A stretch of DNA of 64,000 nucleotides from Salvelinus alpinus (lineage: Eukaryota > Chordata > Actinopteri > Salmoniformes > Salmonidae): assembly GCF_045679555.1 (NCBI RefSeq), contig NC_092094.1:13756612-13820611 (forward strand), in the 5' to 3' direction. Positions 36,786 to 49,700 of this stretch are shown here, piece after piece. Made by a program: the position numbers and the translations under genes. The notes under the pieces were generated by a model, which saw only the letters and a program-made list of their open reading frames with translations, was not told the DNA's origin and did no database searches. Each line of letters begins with the position of its first letter. Position 1 is the first letter of the stretch.

Positions 36786-37556
36786 CCTTTATTTAACCAG
36801 GAAGTCCTATTTAGGTCAGAAGACCTTTATCCCTAAATCCACCAGGAGCCGCCCGGAGTCTTAAGAAACATTCCTGTTTGTAATAATCCATGAGTCAGTG
36901 GGATCGGTCGGGCTCACTTGGGGTAATAATGTCTCAGTGATTATGTGAAGGTCTATGTCCTTAGAGTTGGAAATGTGTGATAGCAGTGCAGCAATGGCAG
37001 CTTTCTGTGTTATCAATTTCATTCATCCCTCCATCCCAATCAATTTCATTCATCCCTCCATCCCATTCATTTTTCCCATAGGGATTTTACCCTATGACAG
37101 ACAATCTCAGTATACAACAAATTATTGCTCACGTATACCCTGTAATTATATAGCATTAGAAAGCTTAGATTCACAGCTATCCATCAGATACATTCTCGCA
37201 ATGTTCAGGTCAACGGTACATATTAGATGGACCTGTATAAATTGCTTTAAAAAGGAAATCCGGATACATTTTAAACTTTGTTTAACAGGTCATGACAGGT
37301 CATGAAATTACATTTCAAATTATATATAAATAACCTACTTTGAATGCGCTAGCTACAACTATTGTAAAAAAATAAATAAAAATAAATCGCCCATATTGTG
37401 CCATTGACATTAGAACGTTTTAAGCTTAACCATTAAATTACATGTAATGGGGCAGCTACGCTTTTGGATTGTAACTTTGGTAATAGGAACACCACATTTC
37501 ATACGCTCGGCTAGAACAGGGTTTAAAAAATATTTGTAGATACAGGGCCACTACAG
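36786..37556. other. rlig1 3' UTR and spacer
   Basis: A short direct repeat (CAATTTCATTCATCCCTCCATCCC, two copies, 37014-37068) and AT-rich sequence. No exon recognised. The rlig1 poly(A) site is unclear. Confidence 0.4.
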
Positions 37557-38131
37557 CATTAACCCCACTGAAGCCTTTTTCCAATATGGCCGCCAAACAA
37601 CACAATTGGGTGTTATCGGATACATTTTGCATTACCATACCTGTATGGAATATAATTATATTAGAATACATCTTGATTTAGACTAACTATGTGTAATGGT
37701 TTGCTGCTCTCATCATCCAGATATTAGGTTAAAACATATTGGCATTCCTATGGAATTTTACATTGTAATGTATGCAAACCGTTTCCAGTCCTCTGTTAAT
37801 GAAAACCGTTAATGTCATTGTCATCAGCTCACATCCATGTCTATTCACATGTACATATCCATTTTCCATGTTTGAAGATTAAATATAGCAATTACTGATC
37901 ATAACAGCTTCTTGGGCATATTCTAACCACAATTATGTCAGTAATTTAACATTGTTATATGTCTGGCACACCTGACTAATTTGGTTGTGTATTCTACATC
38001 ACTAAGAACATTTCAAGATATTATTGGGCATAATATAATTATTTCATACAGGTATGGTAATGCAACATTTATCCAATAAGATAATTTTTAGTTTTGGCGG
38101 CCAAGGTTTGGGGAAAAATTCTGTGGGGTTA
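37557..38131. repeat. Long imperfect inverted repeat, probable MITE
   Basis: The arms at about 37557-37675 and 38015-38131 are complementary. Shared blocks are TATGGCCGCCAAA / TTTGGCGGCCA, GCATTACCATACCTGTATG and its complement, and a TTAACCCCAC / GTGGGGTTAA outer pair. The spacer of about 340 bp has no coding potential. Exact ends and target duplication were not resolved. Confidence 0.65.
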
Positions 38132-38644
38132 ATGCGTGAATCCTGTGATGGTCCTGAACACTCTAAGAATGTCTCTTATGGAACACAGAAAGCTACCATT
38201 GCTGTACTACTATCACACATTTTCTAACTCTTGGGACAGACCTTCACTTTTTTTTTTGTTGAGACGTCGTCACCACAAGAGAGCCTGACGGCCCATATTT
38301 AGGGGCCTGGGTCCAGGACTGTAAGCTTCCATGCTGTATTTCCATTAGTATGGTTGAAACAATGGTGAGTGCAGCGTTCAATCTGGTTTAACCTGTCTTC
38401 CAATATGAACGAACCTGCCAAATAAAAAGCCTGTAAATATATTGAATATGTGTAGCATAAGTATCATGTACATATCTTTTTACCAAATATCTATTTCAAA
38501 AGCTATTCCAAATTGTTTTTGCCCTTAAATTAAAAGCACAATTCGGCCATTGTAGTCACTGATGTACACATATGCACATTAAATCTGCTTTATTGATAGA
38601 AGTAACGCAATAGAAAACGTATCAAACACAATCTAGCCAACATA
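38132..38644. other. Spacer, nothing recognised
   Basis: No exon, RNA gene or repeat border seen, other than a poly-T tract near 38250. Confidence 0.4.
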
Positions 38645-40535
38645 CTGTGCCTTCAGAAAGTATTCACACCCCTTAACTTTTTACACATTTTGTTATGTTG
38701 CAGCCTGAATTTAAAATTTATTAAATTGAGATTGTGTCACTGGCCTACACAACACCTCATAATGTCAAAGTGGAATTATGTTTTTAGATTTAAAAAAAAT
38801 TCAAATTAATTAAAAATGAAAAGCTGAAATGTCAAGTATTCAACATTTTCTTAAGTTACATAAGTTGAATAGATGTTTTTATAACATGATTTTTGATTTA
38901 CTACCTCATCTCTGTACCCCAAAGGTATAATTATCTGTAATGTCCCTTAGTTGAGAAGTTAATTTAATTTGTAAATATTTTATTTGTCCCTTTTCTCTCC
39001 TTCAAAACAAAACAAACATATACACATACAAACAGTAACCACATCTCTTCTGCCCAGACATGCATGCTCACACCCCCATTCCCAGTGCCTGCATCGTCAC
39101 TTGCCACCTGGTCCTAAATTGCACCAATTTGTTCTTCTCAGTCACCCATGCTATTTCAATAATAAATAATTAGATTTGTCCATCGTGTCAATGATGGCGG
39201 ATTGATTTACTTCCAAGTTTTTAATATATAAAAAAATATCTAAATAAGTGATGAGAAAATAATTGTCCAGCACATTGGGTATCTCACTATACCCCCATAT
39301 GTCATGTCTTGAAATATGCAAACAGATGTAATAAAAGCAAGTTTAAGTTGTAATACTTCTGACAGCCAACTTTCTAGCACCCCCTAGCAATGACATTGAG
39401 CAGTGAATTTCAAACACAGATTCAACTGCAAATAACGGAGGTTTTCCAATGCCTCGTAAAAAATAAAAAAAGCAGACGTTGAATATCCCTTTGAGCATGG
39501 TGAAGTTATTAATTACACTTTGGATGGTGTATCAATACACCCAGTCACTACAAAGATACAGGGACCCTTCCTAACTAAGTTGCCAGAGAGGAAGGAAACC
39601 TGCTCAGGGATTTCACCATGACTTTAAAACAGTTGTGATAGGAGAAAATTGAGGATGGATCAACAACATTGTAGTTACTCCACAATACTAACCCAAATGA
39701 CAGAGTGAAAAGACGAAAGCCTGTACAGAATAAAAATATTCCAAAACATGCATCCTGTTTGCAATAAGGCACTAAAGTAAAACTGCAAAAAAATGTGGCA
39801 AAGAAATGAACTTTATGTCCTGAATACAAAGCTTTTTATGTTTAGGGCAAATCCAACACATCACTGAGTACCGCTCTTTATATTTTCAAGCATGGTGGTG
39901 GCTGTATCATGTTATGGGTATGCTTGTCATTGGCAAGGACTAGGGAGTTTCTTAGGATAAAAATAAACAGAATAGAGCTAAGCACATGCAGAATCATAGA
40001 GGAAACCCTGGTTCAGTCTGCTTTCCAACACACTGGGAGACAAATTCACCTTTCAGCAGGACAATAATCTAAAACACAAGGCTAAATTTACATTGGAGTT
40101 GCTTACCAAGTTATTGAATGTTCCTGAGTGGCCTAGTTACATTTTTGATTTAAATCAGCTTGAAAATCTATGGCAAGACTTGAAAATGTCTAGCAATGAT
40201 CAACAACCAACTTGACAGAGTTTGAAGAATTGTAAAAACAATAATGTGCAAATATTGTACAATCCAGGTGTGCAAAGCTCTTAGAGACGTACGCAGAAAT
40301 GCTCACAGCTGTATGTATTGATTGATTGACTCAGGGGTGTGAATACATATGCAAATTAGATATTTATGTACTTCATTTTCAATACATTTGTAAACATTTC
40401 TAAAAACATGTTTTCACTGTGTCATTATGGTGAATTGTGTGTAGATGGATCAACATAAAAAAAATCCATTTTAAATTCAGGCTGTAACACAACAAAATGT
40501 GTAATAAGGGGTATGAATATTTTCTGAAGGCACTG
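38645..40535 (+). mobile_element. Tc1-like element, CTTCAGAAAGTATTCA family
   Basis: Ends CTGTGCCTTCAGAAAGTATT and a complementary AATATTTTCTGAAGGCACTG, flanked by TA (38643-38644; 40536-40537). The body keeps recognisable but heavily broken transposase sequence on the plus strand, for example GAGCATGGTGAAGTTATTAA near 39494 and CATGGTGGTGGCTGTATCAT near 39890. At 1,891 bp it is longer than the usual 1.6 kb; 38910-39480 holds unfamiliar sequence, so a further insertion there is likely. It lies between the convergent rlig1 and cep290 3' ends. Confidence 0.9.
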
Positions 40536-40729
40536 TATATAAATGTAAAAAACTATTTGACAAGTATGTAAAATCCCTGCTACATTGTCTGAACAAAACA
40601 AAACTGCCCCAGGAGGAGAAACACAATGACATTCAACTTCATCTTCTAGACAACATTCACATTAAAACCATATAAATACTATATATTTAAGACATTTAAT
40701 GGTTTAAAAGGCACAATATCCATCCCGTG

Positions 40730-43700
40730 TTAGCTGATGGACACATCAGGGATATCTGCAGCTCCTACACCAAACTGTTCACACACTTTCTTCAGTTGCT
40801 CCTCCAGAACAATGTTCTTCTTCACCTCCAGATTGTAATTAAACTTCAGATCCTCAATCTCCTCAAAGAATGTCGGGTCAAAGTTCTCCAGTTCCATCTT
40901 CATCTTTTTTACTTCGGCCTGGAATCGGGAAGGTAATCAAAAATATGTTCACAGAGGAATAGATAAAATTAAAATAAAAAATGTTTTTACTTTTCTACAC
41001 TCAAAACAACCCAAATAGATGAGGTAATAGATCGGAGAAGTCACAATACCTGCAACTGTTTTTTTTCCTCGCCAGTGGCCTTCAGCAGGGCTTGTAGCTC
41101 CTCATACCCTGACGACAAAAACATGACACTTGTTGATGTGCATATTGTGCTAGTTAGTTACTGCGCCTGTTTAGGTTCTGCAGCATTCCTGAACAGTACA
41201 GGTTTTGTTTGACATCACAGAACATGCATGAACACATCAATAATGCACATCTTCCACCTCGAAGTGGAAACTTGTCAAACAGGACCACTTTGCTTTTACA
41301 TGTCTCACCTGGCTCAGCAGAGGTTGTCTCATACTTCTTAGTGTAGTCACTACGCTTCTGTACCAGCTCTTCCTTCTCCAGCTGGTTATTGGTCAATCTA
41401 AAGACAAAACGGGATAGACATTCCTGTGTGACTAACGGATGGCAAATCAAATGTCTAATTTTCATGACCAAATTTGACCCGTCGGTGTAGTAATAGATAT
41501 TACAAACATAAATGCTGTTTTCAATTTCCTTCACTTTGTTGTTTACATTAACGTATGGTTCACACATAGCTAACACATTTTGATAACGCATTCCCATGTT
41601 AGCTATGTGTGAACCATATGTTTGTAATGCTATTGTATGCAAAGGCAATCAGGTTAGATGTATCACAAGTTTGTCTACATTGAAGAGCTGGCCTATGGGA
41701 TATATTCACCTCGTTGACTGGAACTCCTTGGCGAGGCCTGACTCAGTGTTTGCTGCGGTGGGAAAGTTGTTTAACAGCTTCACCTTCAGAACAAACAAAA
41801 ACTGTTTTCACCACCATTAAAATAATGTAGCATAGTACTAGAATGCTACTTCATTTTCTTTATATAAACAATCTGGTTTGATTAGCCCAGAACGACAATA
41901 GTACATCATATATGGCACCCTATTCTGTATGTAGTGCACTACTTTTGACCAGAGCCCTATGAGCCGTGGTTAAAAGTATTACACTATATAGGGAACAGGG
42001 TGCCATTTGAGACTCAACCAATGAGAAAAATCAAGAATCGCACAGTGATTTCACAGTCTACGCAATCAGAGCTATGGAGCCACGTCGGAGCCGTTGCGTA
42101 GACTGTGTGGAGCTCTTACGCTTACCTGCTCCTGTAGTTGGCTGGCGACTCGCTGTGCTTTCTCCTCCCTCTCACTGGCCTCTCGCAGCTGCAGCCTGAG
42201 CTCTGAGAGACTGGAGTTCTTCTGGCTGATGTCCTGCTCCAGTGCTTTCATCTTACTCTCAAACATCCTGAAGGGAGGGAAACCAACCCCTTTTTAGTCA
42301 GCCATCTAGTTTCAAGACACCCCACTGTAGTCTACGTTGGCTTGGTATTCTACCAGATCTAGATGTTTGTTCTTTAGGTCAGTGGTTCCCAAACTGTCAG
42401 TCGGGACCCACTTGTAGGTTGTGGCAGGGGTCCATGCAGGTCGCGGGATAAAACATTTTGTGCATTGCAATTTTTTGTACAGTACCAGTCAAAAGTTTGG
42501 ACACACCTACTCATTCCAGGGTTTTTCTTATTTTGACTATTTTCTACATTGTGGAATAATAGTGAAGACATCAAAACTATGAAATAACACATGGAATCAT
42601 GTAGTAACCAAAAAAGTGTTAAATTCTTCAAAGTAGCCAAAGTTGCCTTGATGACAGCTTTGCACACTCTTGGCAGTCTCTCAACCAGCTTCATGAGGTA
42701 GTCACCTGGAATGCATTTCAATTAACAGGTGTGCCTTGTTTTTAATTTGTGGAATTTCTTTCCTTCTTAATGAGTTTGAGCCAATCAGTTGTGTTGTGAC
42801 AAGGTAGGGGTGGTATACAGAATATAGCCCTATTTGGTAAAAGACCAAGTCCATATTATGGCAAGAACAGCTCAAATAAGCAAAGAGAAACAACAGTCCA
42901 TCATTACTTTAAGATACAAAGGCCAGTCCATCCGGACAATTGAAGAGGCGACTCCAGGATGCTGGCCTTCTAAGCAGAGTTGCAAAGAAAAAGCCATATC
43001 TCAGACTGGCCAATAAAAAGAAAAGATTAAGATGGGCAAAAGAACACAGACACTGGACAGAGGAACTCTGCCTAGAAGGCAAGCATCCCGGAGTCGTCTC
43101 TTCACTGTTGACGTTGAGACTGGTGTTTTGTGGGTACTATTTAATGAAGCTTCCAGTTGAGGACTTGTGAGGCATCTGTTTCTCAAACTAGACACTCTAA
43201 TGTACTTGTCCTCTTGCTCAGTTGTGCACCGGGGCCTCCCACTCCTTCTATTCTGGCTAGAGCCAGTTGGCGCTGTTCTGTGAAGGGAGTACTACACAGC
43301 GTTGTACGAGATCTTCAGTTTCTTGGCAATTTCTCGCATGGAATAGCCTTCATTTCTCAGAACAAGAATAGACTGACGAGTTTCAGAAGAAAGTTCTTTG
43401 TTTCTGGACATTTTGAGCCTGTAATCGAACCCACAAAGGCTGATACTCAATTAGTCTAAAGAAGGCCAATTTTATTGCTTCTTTAATCAGGACAACAGTT
43501 TTCAGCTGTGCTAACATTATTGCAAAAGGGTTTTCTAATGATCAATTAGCCTTTTAAAATGATAAACTTGAATTAGCTAACACAACGTGCCATTGGAACA
43601 CAGGAGTGATGGTTGCTGATAATGGGCCTCTGTACGCCCATGTAGATATTCCATAAGAAAATCAGCCGTTTCCAGTTACAATAGTCATTTACAACATTCA

Positions 43701-46700
43701 CAATATCTACACTGTATTTCTGATCAATTTTATGTTATTGTAATGGACAAAAAATTAGATTTTCAAAAACAAGGACATTTCTAAGTGACTCCAAACTTTT
43801 GAAAGGCAGTGTAGCCTATAATCTTGGAGATTTTACAATCAACAAAAGAAACACTAGACAATCAGGCCCCCATTGATTTTGTTATAATGTTTGAGCATAA
43901 ACACAGCATTATCCATGGTAAAATGTGTAGAATTGCAGGAAATTAGCTTAACTACAACTTATTCTTTGGTCTATGTATGTTTTTTCACCGCTCAACCCTT
44001 ATGGTAGGTCGTAACTCAAAAGACACCTCAATTGGCGGGTCACGAAACAAAGTTTTAGAACCCCTGCTCTAGGTTATACATTAAGTAGTTACAGTCCAAG
44101 AAACAGGGTTAGTGAGTTCGCTCGTGTCTTTTAGTCAGATGAGAACAGGAGTGAGGACTGAGTGGTTGACTTCGTTCATTTCAACGGATCCCTCACCTTG
44201 TTACCACAGTGGCCTTCCAGGTCTTACTTTCGACCCCCTCAGGGATGACCCTGGACTGGGCTGCCACTAGCTGTTGTCTGGCCTCCTCCAGCTCAGCCTC
44301 CAGCTTCTCATTGGTCATCTCTAGACTGGTCTTGGCCATCCTCAGCCTCTCCGCAGCCTCAGTCTCCTGCAACACATTTTTTTAAATGAGTCCTGAGACT
44401 TGACTAAATGTTGTAACTATGCATCCCATGAAAAGGGACGGGGCGGACCACATACCCTTTTAATCTCTTTCCGTAAATGTTCGTTTTCCATCACAATTTT
44501 CTCCACTCCTTTGGTTTTGGTCTCTAGTCTGGAGCTCAGCTGTGTTTCTGTGTTTCTCTTGAGCTTCTCGTAATCATTCTAGAGAAGACGGAGAGCAAGA
44601 GGACAAAATAAATGTTAAAAACATTTGAACTTGAACAGCATAACCTTCGAGCAGTTTTGAAGGGCTATAAGAGCTCCACTGGTTGTTAAACATGTAATAG
44701 GACATCTCATGCCTTATTACACAAGTAGTTCACAAGAGTTCACCTTGAGTTTTTCATGCTTGCGCTCCAGAGCTGTGAGCTGTTCCTGACTCAGTGCTGC
44801 TGGAGTTTTCTTCAGCATCTCATTCTCCCTCTGCACCCTATCCACCACTCTCTTCATCAGCCCGATGGTCTTCTCCAACTCTGGCACAGTTTTACCGCTG
44901 CGACCCGCCTACAGTGGACAGGAAAGAGTTTCATTCAGTCGTGTGATCCAGTTGTTGTATAATACACTTTTACTAGATGGTTAAATTGACTGTAAAGTGA
45001 GAACCTCTCTACAAGCCATGTCAGTAAAACAAGAGTGCACACAGACAGGTGGATAGAGTAGAATTACAGCCTGACCACTAGGAATACGACATCTGTATAC
45101 ACCGAGTGTACAAAACATTAGGAACACCTTCCTAATATTGCGTTGAAATTAATACACTAAGTAGTTACATGGTCAGTCTATTTCATGGAAAATACAATTA
45201 TTGATTGTATGTTTGTTTATTCCATGTGTAACTCTGTGTTGTTGTATGTGTCGAACTGCTTTGCTTTATTCTTGGCCAGGTCGCAGTTGTAAATGAGAAC
45301 TTGTTCTCAACTAGCCTACCTGGTTAAATAAAGGTGAAATACAATTTTCAAAAAGAGCAGGTGTTCTAAATGTTTTGTATACTCAGTGTAGATACCTAGT
45401 CACTAGCGTACACAAGCAGGCATTAAAGCACAAAAAAAATCGCATGATTGAAACTTTTTCAGTCAAAAAATCCCATGGCAAACCTTTTGGCTCAAGAGCC
45501 ACATCAGGATTTCGAAATTTAACGGACAGACTTTTTTTAATGACTGATTTGTTTGTCAAAATGGGTTTACGGGCCAGAAAAAAGGGCAGTTATTTGAAAA
45601 AATATATTAATATTATCCCCTAAATAATAACCCCCCCCAAAAAATATTATTTTAGACTCAAACCTAATGCGTCATCCATATGACTAAAATCCGTCGCAGA
45701 GACTGAGAACTTTAACCCCTGCACAAGACTAGGATAGACCTACCTCACGGACGTGACCCAGTTTTTTCTCCACCTCCGCCTTTTCCTTCTTCAGAACGTT
45801 GTACATCTCTTTGAGGTCTGCAACTTGGTCCTATCAGTAAAGTAGAGAGGGTATCATTGGATAAGCTGGAAAACAAACATCTCTGGCAGGTCTTAACAGA
45901 CCAAAGGTCTTAAAATCCACCTAGCCAATGAGGTCTTAACCGGTTGCTTGAACTTAGTTCCAGGGCTTAAGTTATTGGGCTTCAAGGCCCCAGTTGAAAG
46001 GGAGCTAATGATCTGCAGCTGTGTTTTTAGTCAAATCCCCCCCAAAATGTATCTACCATACCTTTAGTCTGGGTAGGTCGTTGTTGGCCTGTTCCAGTTG
46101 AAAGTGGAGCTCCAGCTTCTCTGAGGAAAGCTTCAGGTTCTCTCTCTGAAGCTCGTACTCTTTCTGCGAGGGGTTGTCTGATGTCTGAAAGAAAGAAATA
46201 ACAGCCGTCACGCTTACGCAATCAGAATGTGACAAAACACAAAAATAACAATTTATTAGGAGAGAAGAGGGAAGAGATGAAGGGAGCTAAGAAAGGAAGT
46301 GTAAGGTGGTGACCACATGGATAAACATACAAAAACGTAGCGCCTAGGACTGGAAGGAGGTACTATACACAGGGTTTGGCAGTGGTAGGCCGTCATTGTA
46401 AATAAGAATTTGTTCTTAACTGACTTGCATAGTTAAAATAAAGGTTAAATAAAAAATAAATGAAACACAGACTGGGAGCCTATCAAGCCAAACACTGCAC
46501 ACTTTCTGCTAGCTCAAACACTGCACTAGCATCTTGTCAGGGTGGAAGCCAGGGGCAGCCTTTGGTACCTTATGAGTTTTGGGAGACATAGGTTTGAGCT
46601 TTTGTCTTATCTTCTCAATGTCATTGGTAATGACCTCCAGCTCGGCACCACGGGTACTCTCCGAAGCAAACTCGAGCTTGCTGTCTGTGACATCATCAAT

Positions 46701-49700
46701 GTCGAGTTCCTTGATGACAAAACTGACAGATTCGCCGTCAATGAGGTCAGCACTGGGGTCAGCGCTGACTTCCATTATGAAGTCCTCTTCTTTCCTGACG
46801 TTTCCTCCACTGTCCCACTTAATTTCTATCTCCACCTCCCTCTGTGTCTCCATCTCTGTCTCCCCCAGTATCCTCTGCATTATCTGTACCCATCACACTA
46901 CTTGACTGCTGTCACCTCTCCTTGCTCAGATGCAGGTTTCACTGACTCAAGCCTCTCAGAGGTTGATGGCTCACTCTGGATTTAGGGGGTTTGGATCGTA
47001 GAAATAGAATGAATAGAACGAATGTCCCCATTCAAGTAAACTATGGCATAATGGTGGACTGGTGGTCATTGCTCCTATGGGTACACTCGCAAAGCAGGAA
47101 GTAAAATAAAAAAGGAAGTGTACGGTGCACTTTTTATTTAACGTCCTACTTTGCTCCTATATGTACTCATCAATATGTGCTGTAATATTTTGATTATACT
47201 CAACTGACATGACACAAATTCCATTCTATTGCATGAGCCACATCAGTTAACATCATTTGAAGGAACATTCTATATTACAATGGAAATTATTGCATCACAA
47301 TACCAGGCAGCCATTGCGAGTGTACCAATTAGTTCACCAGTCAAATTGCCAGGTTTAGAGGTTCCAAGACCGTTCTATTCATTCTATTTCTATGGTTTGG
47401 GTACACTCAAATCCAGCACAGTGTCACTTGTGGAATCCTGTCTGACAATGAGATTCTCCTCTGTGGTTATGTCCACTAGTTCAGCAACAGCCACCTCATT
47501 GATATTCTCTGACTCTGCATCACTTTTTTCCAGGTTCTCCTTCTTGGACTCTCTGTCAGTCTCTTCTGTTTCCCCATCTCCCTCTCCTGTATCTTCCATC
47601 TGTTCTTCATGTCCTCCCTCTCCAGTCTCATCTGTTCTTTCCTGTTCTCCACGCTCTGCCCTGCTTGGTTTCTCTGTCTGCTCTGTCTCAGGTACACAGT
47701 CATTTGTTCCATCAAAGACTGTCTGGGTTTCTTTTTGACCTTGGTTTGGGTGTAGTGCCCCCTCCTTGTGGGCTGACGTGCCATCTCTCTGACAGGCTAC
47801 ACTGTCATTGGCTAAGAAGGTCAGGACCCTCTTTTTCTCATGTACGTCACCAACATCAAACGTCAGCGAACGAAGCTCTTTCAAGGACACGGATGGGGAG
47901 ACCAAACTTCTCCCCTCATTCACGTGCATCGAATGGGATTGAGGAGTGGGTGAAAGAGAGAAGTAGAAAAGAGAATAAAGAAAGTGTAGAAACCTAATGA
48001 CTTAAATGTGAAATTAATGCAAACATACGTACATAGTGAGATGAAAGACAGTTGGCAATATTTGTAAACAGTGGTTGTCTGTTGTGTCTGAGTGAGATTT
48101 CACAAAAGTTCAATGTCAAGCCCTGCAGTTTAATATGTTTTCCTGTCTTGTTGTGTTTGTGTGTAAAAGGTAGTGCAGTCTCAGATCATATTTGAGTCAG
48201 TCAGTGTGTAGTCTTACAGAGGACTTCTGGCTCTCCAGGGAGTGAAGCCTGTCCTCCAGGTAGTGGTTCCTCAGGTTCATGTCCTCCATGGCAGAATCTC
48301 TGGGTAGGGCCTGCTGCTGTCTGGAATGGACAGAGAGGAAAATGTTAGTCCTACAAGGGTTGGTCTGGTTATACTGCAAACACAATAGATAATAGTGCTG
48401 ACGATGTGTTCCCACCATCTTATTTGTCCACCAGAAAAAGCCCTATGATTTTGAGCTACTCAAGAAAAAGAGTTGCTATTAAACGAACCAACAGCAGCAC
48501 AGTTACAATGTCTGAAACACCTACTTTATGGTGAGGATCTGTTGCTCCAGTTCACCGTTCCTCCTCTTCAGCTCAACCAGTTCTTTCTCAGACTCCTGTG
48601 TCCTCACCCCCACCACCTGATCTGCCGTCACACCACGACCCTTCAGTTTCCTCTGCAGACCTGCCTTCTCCTGCTCCAGTCTGAACACAGAGGGACAACC
48701 AGGGACATGGCACAACGTAAGACCATATGGCTAAGGAGTATTGGAGTGAAGGAGTGTTCGATATCTATTGTGTATGAGTAAGCAGGGTCATGTGCTTCTG
48801 TGAACTTTTTGTTGGTCTTGTCCGTGTGCATGTGCGTCCGTGTGTGTCAGTCAAAATGTCTGTACTTTGTATGTCTTCATGGAGTGAGTGGGATGTGTAT
48901 GTTTCTTATGGTGTGTGCATGGTGTGGCTAAACCCCTTGCACCATGAGTGTCTTGGTTCTAACCTGGAGTAGAGGTCCTTGAGAGTACTCAGCTGCTTAG
49001 AGACAGACTCGGTTTCCCTCTCCTTCTCCTTCAGAATGTTCCTCACTTTCTCCATCCTGGCCTGCCACTTCTTGCCCTCCTCCCACCGCACTATTTCTTC
49101 TTTATTTGTCTGCAGGATAGATAGTGTGATGATGAGGCATGTCACATATAGGTTCCTTTCAATCCTCAAATACCTTGTATTTGTGAATGTCCATGAAATA
49201 CAGGAATGTAATTATAGTATCTCTATGGAGCCAACATGCAGTGGGACAGGGAGGCAGGGATCAAATCTGATTTGACACATGCGCTGAATACAGGTGTAAA
49301 CCTTACCGTGAAATTCTTACTTACAAGTCCTTAACCAACAATGCAGTTCAAGAAATAGAGTTAATGAAATATTTACTAAATCAACTAAAGTAAAACAAAT
49401 CTAATCAATCAAAAAGTTACACAATAAATGTACATAACAATGTGGAGGCTATATACAGGGGGTACCAGTACAGAGTCAATGTGGAGGCTATATACAGGGG
49501 GTACCAGTACAGAGTCAATGTGGAGGCTATATACAGGGGGTACCAGTACAGAGTCAATGTGGAGGCTATATACAGGGGGTACCAGTACAGAGTCAATGTG
49601 GAGGCTATATACAGAGGGTACCGGTACAGAGTCAATGTGGAGGCTATATACAGGGGGTACCAGTACCGAGTCAATGTGGAGGCTATATACAGGGGGTACC

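Noticed and set aside
47229-47738. Plus-strand 169-codon Ser/Val-rich frame
   Set aside because: Complement of the acidic cep290 cassette; the minus-strand reading is the meaningful one.
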